Shown: positions 26,185-35,720 of the stretch, piece by piece | Numbering within the stretch: position 1 is the first letter of the stretch | How the letters are laid out: each line of letters begins with the position of its first letter | NCBI RefSeq assembly: GCF_017353185.1 | Contig: NZ_JAFMYV010000001.1 | Location: 248,001 to 312,000 of the forward strand | Length of the DNA stretch: 64,000 nt | Reading direction: 5' to 3' | From: Fibrella rubiginis | Lineage (GTDB): Bacteria; Bacteroidota; Bacteroidia; Cytophagales; Spirosomataceae | Notes under the pieces: model-generated | Told to the model about the DNA's origin: nothing | The model's database searches: none | The model's input: the letters and a program-made list of their open reading frames with translations, nothing else | Program-made: the position numbers and the translations under genes

Positions 26185-28323
26185 ATGCGTTACCTTTTCC
26201 TCTTCTTTTTCCTTCCCCAAATCGTTGTTGCGCAGATAAACCCCGCCAGCGTCACCATTGCGCGGGATGCGTTTGGGGTGCCCCATATTTTTGCCAAAAC
26301 AGACCCGGAAGTGGCCTATGGACTGGCCTGGGCACATGCCGAAGACAATTTCAAGACGATCCAGTACCTTATGTTGCCCGCCAAAGGACTGTTGGGCAGG
26401 CAATTAGGTAAGACCGGTGCCGCCGCCGATTACGTCATGGAACTACTCCACGCGGGCGAACTGGTAGCCGGCACCAAAGGCCCGGCCCTGTCGCCCGACT
26501 TTCAGGCGGTGGTGGAAGGCTACTTGCAGGGCATCAACGACTTCGCTCGTGCCCACCCCGAGCAGGTGCTGGACAAACGGGCGTTTCCGTTTTCGCTCAC
26601 CGACTACCTCAAAACGTCGGTGCTATCGCTGTCGGTGATTTCGGGATTCGACGGGGCACTGAAAGCCATTTATGCGGGTCGAACTCCTACCATTGATTTT
26701 GGTTCACCTGCCACGGCTCACCGTCCGGCTCGTCGGCGGCAAAACCGGGCCGATTGGCTAGGCGATGCACTGAACGAGTTGTCGTTTCCCGGCTCGAACG
26801 CCTTCGCCATTCATCCCGCCAAAACCACCGAGGGTGAGGCGTTGCTGGCCATCAATTCGCACCAGCCACTAGAAGGGCCGGTGGCGTGGTACGAGGCGCA
26901 TTTGTGTTCCGAACAGGGCTGGAACATCATTGGTGGGCTGTTTCCGGGGGGCGTTACCATCTTCCACGGGGTCAACGAGCACCTCGGCTGGGCGCATACC
27001 GTGAATTATCAGGACAAGATCGACACCTACCAGCTCCAGACCGACAAAGCCCACCCCGGCCAGTATCTGTTCGATGGAAAGTGGCTGCCGCTGGAGGTCA
27101 AAAAGGTGAAGCTGCACGTGAAGGGCATTCCGGTTGCCATTGGCCGAAAAGCCTACTGGAGCGTTTACGGGCCTACGGTTGTAACAAAAAAAGGCACTTT
27201 CGCGCTACGGTTGGGGGCTAATCAGGAACTGCATGGGCTGGAACAATGGTACCGCATGAACAAAGCCCGGTCATTCAGCGAGTTTCACAAGGCCCTCGAA
27301 CCCACCGCCATCCCCGGCTTCAACATCGTCTATGCCGACCGCGACACCATCTACTATGTCAGCAACGGTAAGATTCCCCGCCGCGACCCGGCCTACAACT
27401 GGGCGGGCACCCTACCCGGAAACACCTCGCGCACGCGCTGGACGCAGTTTCACCCCCTGTCCGACTTTCCCGCCTACGTCAATCCCCCCGGTGGCTACGT
27501 GTTCAACATGAACCACACGCCCTTCAACGCCACCGCCCCCGCCGATAACCTCAAGCCTGAGCAGTTTGACCTAACCATTGGTTACGAACGCTTTAATACC
27601 AACCGCAGCGTTCGGTTCGGCGAACTCATCGCGCCGCTGGACAAGGTGAGTTATGCTGATTTTAAGCGCATTAAATACGACCTGCAACTACCGCAAAAGC
27701 TTTCCTACGCCGCCGGTCCCGATGCCAACGCCCTCTTCACCCTCTCGCCCGACGCCTATCCCGATATCAGCGAACAGATTCTGACGCTGAAGACCTGGAA
27801 CCGGCAGGCGACCGTCGATAGCCCCGGCGCGGGCTTGTTTCTGATGGTATATCATTACTGGACCGACAAATTAAACGATGTATCGCCCCGTCCCGCGCTT
27901 ACCGCCGCCGACTGCGCCGAAAGTTTGCGTTATGCTAAGTCGTTCATGCTGAAGCATTTCGGTAAAACGGGAGTCACCCTGGGCGAGTACCAGCAGCATG
28001 CCCGGGGCAATCGGGCTACGCCCATCTGGGGCCTCCCCGACGTGCTGGCTTCCATCTATTCGGCTCCCTACAAAACGCCCACCGGTCAAACCGGACGCGT
28101 TCATAGTACCAACGGCGAGTCGTATATCATGCTGGTGAAATTTCCGAAAACGGGTTTGCCCATCATCGAAACCGTCAACTGTTTTGGGGCATCAGCTAAC
28201 CCCAGTAGTCCTCATTTTACAGATCAGATGAACTTGTTCACTGGTATGAAAACCAAACCCATGACCCTTGATAAAGCCACCGTACTCAGCACTGCCAAAC
28301 GCATTTATCATCCCGCAGAATAA
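26185..28323 (+). CDS. Penicillin-acylase family N-terminal nucleophile hydrolase
   Basis: 712 residues with a signal peptide (cut near VVAQ, residue 17). The alpha-subunit part shows VTIARDAFGVPHIFAKT and YGLAWAHAEDNF. The autocatalytic junction is SFPGSNAFAI, with Ser204 as the nucleophile that would start the beta subunit. A downstream NSHQPLEGP and an H-G-N-type turn fit the family. The enzymes hydrolyse amide-linked acyl chains (penicillins, acyl-homoserine lactones, acyl amino acids); quorum quenching is possible but not shown. It is followed by the SusC/SusD pair after 207 nt. Confidence 0.9.
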   Translation: MRYLFLFFFLPQIVVAQINPASVTIARDAFGVPHIFAKTDPEVAYGLAWAHAEDNFKTIQYLMLPAKGLLGRQLGKTGAAADYVMELLHAGELVAGTKGPALSPDFQAVVEGYLQGINDFARAHPEQVLDKRAFPFSLTDYLKTSVLSLSVISGFDGALKAIYAGRTPTIDFGSPATAHRPARRRQNRADWLGDALNELSFPGSNAFAIHPAKTTEGEALLAINSHQPLEGPVAWYEAHLCSEQGWNIIGGLFPGGVTIFHGVNEHLGWAHTVNYQDKIDTYQLQTDKAHPGQYLFDGKWLPLEVKKVKLHVKGIPVAIGRKAYWSVYGPTVVTKKGTFALRLGANQELHGLEQWYRMNKARSFSEFHKALEPTAIPGFNIVYADRDTIYYVSNGKIPRRDPAYNWAGTLPGNTSRTRWTQFHPLSDFPAYVNPPGGYVFNMNHTPFNATAPADNLKPEQFDLTIGYERFNTNRSVRFGELIAPLDKVSYADFKRIKYDLQLPQKLSYAAGPDANALFTLSPDAYPDISEQILTLKTWNRQATVDSPGAGLFLMVYHYWTDKLNDVSPRPALTAADCAESLRYAKSFMLKHFGKTGVTLGEYQQHARGNRATPIWGLPDVLASIYSAPYKTPTGQTGRVHSTNGESYIMLVKFPKTGLPIIETVNCFGASANPSSPHFTDQMNLFTGMKTKPMTLDKATVLSTAKRIYHPAE

Positions 28324-28473
28324 CGCTCCAAAAGAACAATGACACAGGCTTTACTCAGGTTTACGTTGAGATTTTATACTTAAACAAATGAGAATGTTAT
28401 GGTAATAAACTGTTATCAAATGTGAATAAAGTGTTATTTATTGGGCGGTGAAGCATTAGTACTTGGTCGGATA

Positions 28474-28481
28474 TAGCTTTG
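28474..28481 (+). promoter_or_regulatory. Possible -7 element ahead of the SusC gene (TAGCTTTG)
   Basis: TAGCTTTG fits TAnnTTTG and lies 49 nt before the SusC ATG, a normal leader length. A TTTG-like -33 box at the right spacing is not visible. The surrounding gap 28324-28530 is AT-rich and otherwise empty. Confidence 0.4.
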
Positions 28482-28530
28482 GTGCGATAGATAGTCTAAG
28501 TAGACTACTCACTAAACTCAAACGATTGCA

Positions 28531-31500
28531 ATGAAAAAACTTCACCAAATCAGGGGGCGAATCTTGTCGCTAGTAGTATTGGGTTTTCTGCTGTGTATCA
28601 GCGCGATAGCCCAGGATCGCCGTATCACGGGCCGCATCACGGATGGGTCCGACAACACCCCCCTTCCGGGCGCGAATTTGCTGATCAAGGGCACCCAGAC
28701 CGGTATGGTTACCGATGCCGACGGAAAGTTCTCCTTAAGCGTACCCAATGGCCGTGATGTGCTCATTGTGTCGGCCATCGGCTTTGTGGGTCAGGAAGTT
28801 ACTATTGGTAACCGCACGGAGATCAATATTACCATGACCAGCGACATTAAAACGCTGAGCGAGGTGGTCGTGACGGGCTACGGCGCCCAGGCCAAGCGCG
28901 ACATTACGGGGGCTGTTGCTACGGTCAATGTGAAAGAAGCCCTCAAGGTGCCCGTCACCAACGTATCGCAGGCATTGCAGGGGCGTGTAGCAGGCGTACA
29001 GGTGGGCAATGATAACTCGCCCGGCGGCGGCACCATGGTGCGTATCCGGGGTTTCGGTACCATCAATGATAACTCACCGCTCTACATCATTGACGGAGTG
29101 CCCACCAAGGGTACTAACAACAGCCTGAATCCCAACGATATAGAAACCATGCAGGTGCTGAAAGATGCTTCGGCGGCCAGCATCTACGGATCGCGGGCGG
29201 GCAACGGCGTGGTTATCATTACCACCAAAAAAGGGAAAGCAGGCAAGGCTAAACTGACCTATGATGTGTACTACGGCACGCAGCAACTGGGTAAAGGCCT
29301 CAGCCTGCTGAACACGCAGCAATATGCCGACCTGCTCTGGGAGTCGCGCATCAACGCGGCCAACACGCTGGTCAACGGCGTGGCCACACCTAACCCAGGC
29401 CAAACGGGGCTGATTTACCCGAAAAACGCGCAGTTTGGTTCAGGCACTACGCCTGTCATTCCCGATTTTATTTTCCCCGACGGGGCCTCAGCCTCCGACC
29501 CCCGGCTGGCTAAAAACCCCGATGGCAGCTACGTCAATTACTCCAACGACATCGACAGCCCCGACTTCCGGAAAACGAAGTTCCTGATTACCCAGGCCAA
29601 CAAACAGGGCACCGACTGGTTCAATGAAATCTTCTCGCCCGCACCCATCCAAAACCATCAGTTGGGGGTATCGGGGGGGAATGAGGGCGGCCGTTATGCC
29701 GTATCGTTCAACTATTTCAACCAGCAGGGTATTCAGAAATACACGGGCTATGAACGGTACTCTATCCGGGCCAATACCGAGTTTAACGTAGCCAAACGCG
29801 TACGCATCGGCGAGAACCTGCAGGTATCCTACGACGAGCGGATTGGTCAGCCCAACGGCAACAACAACGAGAGTAATTCCATCTCGTTTGCCTACCGAAT
29901 TCAGCCTATTATTCCGGTTTATGACGTGGCGGGCAACTTTGCCGGTACCAAAGGCGGCGACCTCGATAACGCCCGTAACCCTGTGGCGGCGCTGTATCGC
30001 AACAAAGACAACGTCAACAAAAACGTGCGATTATTCGGCAACGTCTATGCCGAGCTCGACCTGCTGCCGGGGCTGACGGCCAAGACCAGCTTTGGTATGG
30101 ATTACAACCTGTTTAATGTCCGTAACTACAACATCCGCGACATCGAATCGTCGGAGTCGGCGGGGACCAACAGCCTGGGCACCAGCAACAACTACGGCTA
30201 CACCTGGACGTGGTATAACACGCTGACGTATAACCGTGACCTGGGGCCAAACATCAAGATGAACCTGATTGCGGGTACCGAGTCGATCAAAAACTACTTC
30301 GAGTTTTTCAACGCCAACCGGAGCCGTTTTGCGGATGACAACATCGAGAACCGCTACCTCGACGCCGGTAACGCGGGTACGGCCACCAACAGTGGTGGTG
30401 CTTCAAACTGGCGGCTGGCCTCGGAATTTGCCAAAGCGAGTTTTTCCTTCTACGACAAATACTTAGTTGATGCCACCATCCGCCGCGACCGGTCATCCCG
30501 TTTCTCGGCGGCCAACCGTACCGCCTATTTCCCCGCCCTGAGCGCCGGCTGGCGTATTTCGCAGGAAAACTTCATGAAAGGCCTGCGGGGTATCGACGAC
30601 CTGAAGCTGCGGGCGGCTTATGGGCAAACCGGCAACCAGGAAATTGGTAACTACAACCCTTACCTGATTTTTGGCACCAACCCGACCACCTCGTTCTATG
30701 ACCTGAACGGTTCGCGCACCTCAGCCGTGCAGGGGTATGAGTTGCAGCAGTTTGGCAATGCCAACGCCAAATGGGAAACCACCACTTCGCTGGATTTTGG
30801 GGTCGACGCTACCCTGTTCAAAGGTAAACTCGACGTAACCTTCGACTGGTTTAGCCGCACCACCACCGACGCCCTGTTTCCCATTCCGGTGCAACTCACC
30901 CAGGGCGTGGCCACCAACCCGTTTCAGAACATTGCGTCGTTTACCAACAAGGGCATTGAACTGGGTTTGAACACAGGCGGGAAAATCGGGTCAAGTGGGT
31001 TTACGTACAGCGTGGGGGCCAACATCTCGACCTACCGCAACCTGGTAACGAAGACAGACGGTAACGCCTCAACGCAATACTTCGGCTTTGCTACCCGGCT
31101 GGCCCCCTCTAACGTGACGCAGCAGGGCTACCCCATCGCCTCGTTCTTTGGTTACCAACTCGACGGCATTTTCCAGAGCGACGAAGCAGCCAAAGCGGCC
31201 CCGCCTGCCTTTGCCAACCCCGACGGAACCAACAACTACAACCGGGCAGGCAGCTTTATTTTCCGCGACGTAAACGGCGATGGCAAGATCACCGCTGCTG
31301 ACCGGACCATCATTGGCAACCCACACCCTAATTTCACTTACGGCCTGAACGTAAACCTGGGTTACAAGAATTTTAACCTCACCCTGTTTGGACAGGGCGT
31401 GCAGGGCAACCAGATTTTCAACTACGTCCGCTACTGGACCGATTTCCCCACCTTTGGCGGCAACCGCAGCACCCGCATGTATTACGACTCGTGGCGGCCC

Positions 31501-31842
31501 GGCAAGACCGATGCTAAACTGCCCATCCCGCGGTCGAACGACAACATCAGCAGCCTGCCCTCAACGTATTACCTGGAGTCGGGTTCGTACCTGCGGTTGA
31601 AAAACGTGCAGCTATCGTATAACCTGCCGGTGAGTATCATGAGCAAAGTGGGCCTGAGCAATGCCACGGTCTATGTGCAGGGGCAAAACCTGCTCACGGT
31701 GACGCAATACACCGGCCTCGATCCCGAAATCAACCTCCGCGATTCGGGGGCAACCACGGGTCAGGACCGGCAGATCGGCGTAGACGAAGGGGCTTACCCC
31801 GTGGCCAAAACCCTGTTGTTGGGCCTAAATCTGGCCTTTTAA
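28531..31842 (+). CDS. SusC/RagA-family TonB-dependent outer-membrane transporter
   Basis: 1103 residues. After a signal peptide (to about residue 27) comes a carboxypeptidase-regulatory-like domain (about 33-110, ITGRITDGSDNTPLPGANLLIKG...), then the plug with LSEVVVTGYGAQ (TonB-box-like) and the SusC signature SAASIYGSRAGNGVVIITTKKGK. A 22-stranded barrel fills the rest and ends in GLNLAF. With its SusD partner 25 nt downstream it forms a pedal-bin nutrient importer powered by TonB. No glycosidase, polysaccharide lyase or sulfatase is nearby, so the substrate may not be a glycan; the adjacent secreted amidase hints at an amide-containing nutrient, which is speculation. Confidence 0.96.
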   Translation: MKKLHQIRGRILSLVVLGFLLCISAIAQDRRITGRITDGSDNTPLPGANLLIKGTQTGMVTDADGKFSLSVPNGRDVLIVSAIGFVGQEVTIGNRTEINITMTSDIKTLSEVVVTGYGAQAKRDITGAVATVNVKEALKVPVTNVSQALQGRVAGVQVGNDNSPGGGTMVRIRGFGTINDNSPLYIIDGVPTKGTNNSLNPNDIETMQVLKDASAASIYGSRAGNGVVIITTKKGKAGKAKLTYDVYYGTQQLGKGLSLLNTQQYADLLWESRINAANTLVNGVATPNPGQTGLIYPKNAQFGSGTTPVIPDFIFPDGASASDPRLAKNPDGSYVNYSNDIDSPDFRKTKFLITQANKQGTDWFNEIFSPAPIQNHQLGVSGGNEGGRYAVSFNYFNQQGIQKYTGYERYSIRANTEFNVAKRVRIGENLQVSYDERIGQPNGNNNESNSISFAYRIQPIIPVYDVAGNFAGTKGGDLDNARNPVAALYRNKDNVNKNVRLFGNVYAELDLLPGLTAKTSFGMDYNLFNVRNYNIRDIESSESAGTNSLGTSNNYGYTWTWYNTLTYNRDLGPNIKMNLIAGTESIKNYFEFFNANRSRFADDNIENRYLDAGNAGTATNSGGASNWRLASEFAKASFSFYDKYLVDATIRRDRSSRFSAANRTAYFPALSAGWRISQENFMKGLRGIDDLKLRAAYGQTGNQEIGNYNPYLIFGTNPTTSFYDLNGSRTSAVQGYELQQFGNANAKWETTTSLDFGVDATLFKGKLDVTFDWFSRTTTDALFPIPVQLTQGVATNPFQNIASFTNKGIELGLNTGGKIGSSGFTYSVGANISTYRNLVTKTDGNASTQYFGFATRLAPSNVTQQGYPIASFFGYQLDGIFQSDEAAKAAPPAFANPDGTNNYNRAGSFIFRDVNGDGKITAADRTIIGNPHPNFTYGLNVNLGYKNFNLTLFGQGVQGNQIFNYVRYWTDFPTFGGNRSTRMYYDSWRPGKTDAKLPIPRSNDNISSLPSTYYLESGSYLRLKNVQLSYNLPVSIMSKVGLSNATVYVQGQNLLTVTQYTGLDPEINLRDSGATTGQDRQIGVDEGAYPVAKTLLLGLNLAF

Positions 31843-31867
31843 TCACCTTCTCAACTTGTAAGTCAAT

Positions 31868-33580
31868 ATGAAAAAGATAACAATACTCGCGTTTGTGCTG
31901 ACACTTGGTCTGGCTACGAGCTGCAAAGACGAATTTCTTGATGTGGCTCCCAAAGCCGTATTGGGTGCTAACAACTTCTACAACCGCGTGGGTGTGGGCT
32001 ACCTGCTCACGGGGGCCTATTCGCTCCTCGACGGCGTAGGCGCCGGAACAACCTCCTGGCATGGTTCGGCCGACAACTGGATCTACGGATCGGTTGCGTC
32101 TGACGACGCCTATAAAGGGTCAACATCGGGTGACCAACCCGAGATTTCGTATATCGAATACAAGGCCATCCAGCCCGACAACAGTCACTTTCGGGGTAAG
32201 TGGCAGGCGGTCTACGACGGCGTGGCCCGGTCGAACGATGCACTGCAGGCGGTAGAAAAAGCGACGGATATGAGTGAGGCCGAAAAGGTACTGGTGCGTG
32301 CTCAGGCCCGTTTTCTGCGGGGGCACTACCATTTCGAGGCCAAAAAGATGTTCAACATGGTGCCGTTTATCGACGAGAAAACGTACGACCCGACGAACCT
32401 GAACAGCACCAAAGTAACCAACGACAAGAACATCTGGCCCAACATAGAAGCCGACCTGAAATTTGCTTATGACAACCTGCCCGAAGTGCAATCGCAAAAG
32501 GGGCGGGTGACCAAGTGGGGGGCGGCGGCCATGCTGGGTAAGGCGTACTTGTTTCAGCAGAAATTTGCCGAAGCCAAGCCCCTGTTTGAGGCTATCATTG
32601 CCAGCGGTAAGTATAGCCTGATGCCGAAATACGCCGACAACCACAAGGCTGTGACCAACAACAACGCCGAGTCGATTTTCGAAATTCAATTTTCGGTCAA
32701 CGATGGTGCGGGTGGGGGCGAAAACGGCAATCAGGGTGCCACGCTCAACTATCCCTACGGTGGGCCTACCACCTGCTGCGGGTTCTACCAGCCGTCGCAG
32801 AACCTGGTCAACGCCTTTAAAACCGATGCCAATGGCCTTCCGCTGCCCACTACATTCAACGATGCCGACGTAACAAGTGATCAGGGTGTAGAGTCAACGG
32901 CTCCTTTCACGCCTTACGCCGGTCCGCTGGACCCCCGCCTCGACCATACGGTTGGCCGCCGGGGAATCCCGTATCTGGACTGGGGTATCATGCCGGGCAA
33001 AGCCTGGGTACGCGATCAGGGCAATGGCGGACCCTATGAGGGCAAGAAACACCTGTTCCAGAAGTCAGACGTGGGCACGAACACCTTTTCGGGCAACTCG
33101 CGGTTAAACGCCAACAATTACCGCCTCATTCGCCTCTCGCACGTATACCTGTGGCTGGCCGAATGCGAAATTGAGGTTGGTTCGCTCGAAAAAGCCCGCG
33201 ACTATATCAATGTGATCCGCCGCCGCGCCGCCAACCCCGACGGTTTTGTGAAACTAGACGATGGCAAACCCGCCGCCAACTACGTGGTAAAGGAATACAC
33301 CACGCCTTTTGCCGACAAGGCTGCCGCCCGCACGGCCGTCCGGTTTGAACACCGGCTGGAGTTTGCCATGGAAGGTCATCGCTTTTTCGACCTGGTACGC
33401 TGGGGCATCGCCGCCGAAACCCTGAATGCCTATATGGCCAAGGAAGCCCGGCTGCGGTCGTATTTCAACGGAGCCACCTTCGCCAAAGGCAAGCATGAAT
33501 ATTACCCCATTCCGGTGCAGGAAATTCTGAACAGCAAAGTAGCTGGTGCCGAAACCCTGAAGCAGAATCCGGGATATTGA
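31868..33580 (+). CDS. SusD/RagB-family nutrient-binding lipoprotein
   Basis: 570 residues with a lipoprotein signal and lipobox Cys19 (LGLATSCKD). The conserved SusD features are present: an N-terminal TPR-rich region (RGKWQAVYDGVARSNDAL), a central variable binding region with several Gly- and Asn-rich loops, and the C-terminal RFEHRLEFAMEGHRFFDLVRWG motif, ending in YYPIPVQEILNS. It caps the SusC barrel on the cell surface and captures substrate. A 36-bp-arm inverted repeat begins 5 nt after the stop. Confidence 0.96.
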   Translation: MKKITILAFVLTLGLATSCKDEFLDVAPKAVLGANNFYNRVGVGYLLTGAYSLLDGVGAGTTSWHGSADNWIYGSVASDDAYKGSTSGDQPEISYIEYKAIQPDNSHFRGKWQAVYDGVARSNDALQAVEKATDMSEAEKVLVRAQARFLRGHYHFEAKKMFNMVPFIDEKTYDPTNLNSTKVTNDKNIWPNIEADLKFAYDNLPEVQSQKGRVTKWGAAAMLGKAYLFQQKFAEAKPLFEAIIASGKYSLMPKYADNHKAVTNNNAESIFEIQFSVNDGAGGGENGNQGATLNYPYGGPTTCCGFYQPSQNLVNAFKTDANGLPLPTTFNDADVTSDQGVESTAPFTPYAGPLDPRLDHTVGRRGIPYLDWGIMPGKAWVRDQGNGGPYEGKKHLFQKSDVGTNTFSGNSRLNANNYRLIRLSHVYLWLAECEIEVGSLEKARDYINVIRRRAANPDGFVKLDDGKPAANYVVKEYTTPFADKAAARTAVRFEHRLEFAMEGHRFFDLVRWGIAAETLNAYMAKEARLRSYFNGATFAKGKHEYYPIPVQEILNSKVAGAETLKQNPGY

Positions 33581-33584
33581 TAAG

Positions 33585-33677
33585 TGATGCGTGGTAAACG
33601 ATGAGCGGTAAGTGGGCTTATGCAAGCGTGTTGCTTCTGCGTAAGCCTACTTACCGCTCATCGTTTACCACGCATCA
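33585..33677. repeat. Inverted repeat, 36-bp arms, between susD and the maoC gene
   Basis: Arms 33585-33620 and 33642-33677 pair at 35 of 36 positions with a 21-nt loop that can itself pair (TGCAAGC/GCTTCTGC). The words are ATGCGTGGTAAACGATGAGC and GGTAAGTGGGC. It begins 5 nt after the SusD stop and ends 4 nt before the TACCTTTG promoter element of the next gene. It may be the terminator of the sus transcript, though no T-run follows. Confidence 0.93.
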
Positions 33678-33681
33678 ATGA

Positions 33682-33689
33682 TACCTTTG
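33682..33689 (+). promoter_or_regulatory. Possible -7 promoter element of the maoC gene (TACCTTTG)
   Basis: TACCTTTG fits TAnnTTTG and ends 4 nt before the ATG at 33694, the same geometry as at mazG. This predicts a leaderless transcript starting at or near the start codon. The region further upstream is the right arm of the hairpin, so any -33 box would lie inside the stem. Confidence 0.45.
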
Positions 33690-33693
33690 CCTT

Positions 33694-34095
33694 ATGCAAG
33701 TCAATGACACTCACACCCACGCCTTTCGGTTTTCGCAGGCCGACGTGGAAGCCTTTGCCCGCGTCACGGGCGACAATAATCCCCTCCACCTGGACGCCGA
33801 TTTTGCAGCGCAGACGCCTTTTAAACGACCCATCATTCACGGTATGCTGGGGGCCAGCATTTTCACGAAAGTCTTGGGCACCGAATTTCCCGGTTACGGA
33901 TCTGTCTATATGGGGCAGACGCTGGACTTCCTGCGCCCCATGTTCGTCGACACAGATTATGAGGTAACCTTTACCGTGCAGGACATTGACCCTGAGAAGC
34001 ATATCGCCAAAATTCTCGGCGAGATCCGCGACGTACAAAGCAAAAAAGTAACTACTAAGGGCGTAGCGACCCTTATGCACCGGGAAAAGATTTGA
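33694..34095 (+). CDS. MaoC-like (R)-specific enoyl-CoA hydratase
   Basis: 133 residues forming a single hot-dog fold. The hydratase-2 motif with its catalytic pair is visible: Asp27 and His32 in TGDNNPLHLD, followed by IIHGMLGASIF. The enzyme adds water to trans-2-enoyl-CoA to give (R)-3-hydroxyacyl-CoA, linking beta-oxidation to other pathways; PhaJ of polyhydroxyalkanoate synthesis is one member, but no pha gene is near. Stand-alone gene with its own likely promoter at 33682. Confidence 0.9.
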   Translation: MQVNDTHTHAFRFSQADVEAFARVTGDNNPLHLDADFAAQTPFKRPIIHGMLGASIFTKVLGTEFPGYGSVYMGQTLDFLRPMFVDTDYEVTFTVQDIDPEKHIAKILGEIRDVQSKKVTTKGVATLMHREKI

Positions 34096-34123
34096 TAAGT
34101 GACTGCTCTGGCAAGCAGTTGAA

Positions 34124-34516
34124 TTATTGTAAAGACTGTAGCTGAATTAATGGCACAGTGCTGTTTTTGCCCCAGCCGCATTCCAGTGTGCTGGTGCTGG
34201 TGGTAGGAGCATAGCGGATCGTCACAATTTTTTGACCCGCCCAAAAACCATTGGCTTGTTTCGCTTCCTCGGCGGCAATGGCTTTATCGAAAAGGGTGCG
34301 GGTAACCTCTGTAGGCAATACCGCAGTGCCATTGTCGTTGGTGGCATTGAGGTTAATGAGCAAGTGCGCACTACAGCCATCGGCAGGTAGAGCGTTGCCG
34401 ACCAACAACGCTTTTTGCTCAATCGACGTCGTCTGCTCGGGCGCTACGGTTTTCTCGCAGCTAAACGCCATCAGCAGAATGGCAGGCAGAAAGAAGTATG
34501 TTTTAACGCGTTGCAT
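34124..34516 (-). CDS. Small lipoprotein of unknown function
   Basis: 130 residues with a lipoprotein signal and Cys20 (LLMAFSCEKT). The mature part has two further cysteines (DGCSAH and LECGWGKN), which could pair, and no family that I recognise. It faces the maoC gene convergently and lies alone. The signal peptide, normal composition and start/stop positions support a real gene. Confidence 0.7.
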   Translation of the reverse strand: MQRVKTYFFLPAILLMAFSCEKTVAPEQTTSIEQKALLVGNALPADGCSAHLLINLNATNDNGTAVLPTEVTRTLFDKAIAAEEAKQANGFWAGQKIVTIRYAPTTSTSTLECGWGKNSTVPLIQLQSLQ

Positions 34517-34652
34517 AGGAGTTGACGTTATTTATTGTCTATTATCAATAACCCTACGACGAACGGAACGGTTGGAAAAGCAGGGATTAAAGTCGTTTAT
34601 ACGCCGAACCTTATCGCTTCACTACTCCTGATCAGTATTCTTCGTGCAGTCT

Positions 34653-35645
34653 ATGTCCACCACTTCCCCCGACGTTTCCATCATCATTGTTAACTACAAA
34701 ACGCCTCAACTCATCATTGATTGTTTGCATTCGGTGCAGCAACACACGCAGGGCATTGATTTTGAGGTTATTATCATTGACAATGAATCAGGAGACAACA
34801 GCGAATTGTTGGTGAGGGCCGCCTTTCCTGAAGCGCAGTTTCCTCAAATACGCTGGTTCAACATGGGTTATAATGCAGGTTTTGGGCGGGCTAATAATTT
34901 TGGCATGAAACAGGCGCAGGGACGTAACCTTCTGCTGCTCAATTCAGACACATTGCTGGTCGACGATCTGATCACACGCTGTTCGCAACTGCTGGACAGA
35001 CAACGGGATGTGGCCGCCGTCGGGGCTATGCAGATCAACCGGGACGGGCAAGTTCATACGCAGTTGTATACCCGATTTGCCCAACTGCGCCGCTTCTGCT
35101 ACATCCTGCCCGAGCGTTGGCTGAACCGCGTTTTCCCCGACAATCAGTACGCCGACCCTAACGAAGTAGACTGGATTATCGGGGCTTTTCTGATGACCCG
35201 GCAAAGCACTATTGCGCAGACGGGTAACTTCGATGAGCGTTTTTTTATGTACGGCGAAGACGTGGAACTGGGCTGGCGGCTTAGACGGCAGGGCCGGATG
35301 CTGGTACTGCGCGATGGCTTTTTTGTCCACCTGGAATACGGTTCCGATGCCAGTAATGCCACTCGAAAAACAACGTTTATCAACCGGTTCAAAACGCAAA
35401 TGCAGGTGTCTAATCTGCTATGGGTACGCAAGCAGTATGGTGCCGGTGCTTACCTGGTGTTGATGATACACTATTACACGCTCGTGCCTATTGTCTACGC
35501 CTGGAAAATGACTGCCAACCTTCGGCAGGGGAAACCCCTGTTGAGCGAACTAACAAATCAACGGGCGTTTGCCCAACAAGTCGGTATATTTAGCCGTTTC
35601 TTCTGGGCGACTCTGTTCAACCAAAACCTGTTTTTTAAGGTGTAA
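34653..35645 (+). CDS. Family 2 glycosyltransferase (rhamnosyltransferase-like)
   Basis: 330 residues from the ATG at 34653; a GTG at 34644 would add three residues. A GT-A fold shows DVSIIIVNYKTPQLI at the start, the nucleotide-binding LLLNSDTLL (a DxD-like position), and an acceptor-side GEDVELGWRLRRQG (ED/R motif). C-terminal hydrophobic stretches (about 260-285) could anchor it to the membrane. Such enzymes transfer rhamnose or other sugars to cell-surface polysaccharides. The gene is isolated from any polysaccharide cluster here. Confidence 0.9.
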   Translation: MSTTSPDVSIIIVNYKTPQLIIDCLHSVQQHTQGIDFEVIIIDNESGDNSELLVRAAFPEAQFPQIRWFNMGYNAGFGRANNFGMKQAQGRNLLLLNSDTLLVDDLITRCSQLLDRQRDVAAVGAMQINRDGQVHTQLYTRFAQLRRFCYILPERWLNRVFPDNQYADPNEVDWIIGAFLMTRQSTIAQTGNFDERFFMYGEDVELGWRLRRQGRMLVLRDGFFVHLEYGSDASNATRKTTFINRFKTQMQVSNLLWVRKQYGAGAYLVLMIHYYTLVPIVYAWKMTANLRQGKPLLSELTNQRAFAQQVGIFSRFFWATLFNQNLFFKV

Positions 35646-35647
35646 AA

Positions 35648-35710
35648 GCATGTTGGACATTGGAGGCCTTTTGTCTAATGTACAACGTCCAGTGTCTGGT
35701 ACCCAACATT
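35648..35710. repeat. Weak inverted repeat between the glycosyltransferase and M42 genes
   Basis: The ends AGCATGTTGG and CCCAACATT pair, with several mismatches inside. The segment carries the words TGTCTAATG, ACGTCCAGTGTCT and TGGACATTGG that also build the hairpin at 3627-3700. It may be a decayed member of that family. Confidence 0.5.
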
Positions 35711-35720
35711 CTTCCATTCT

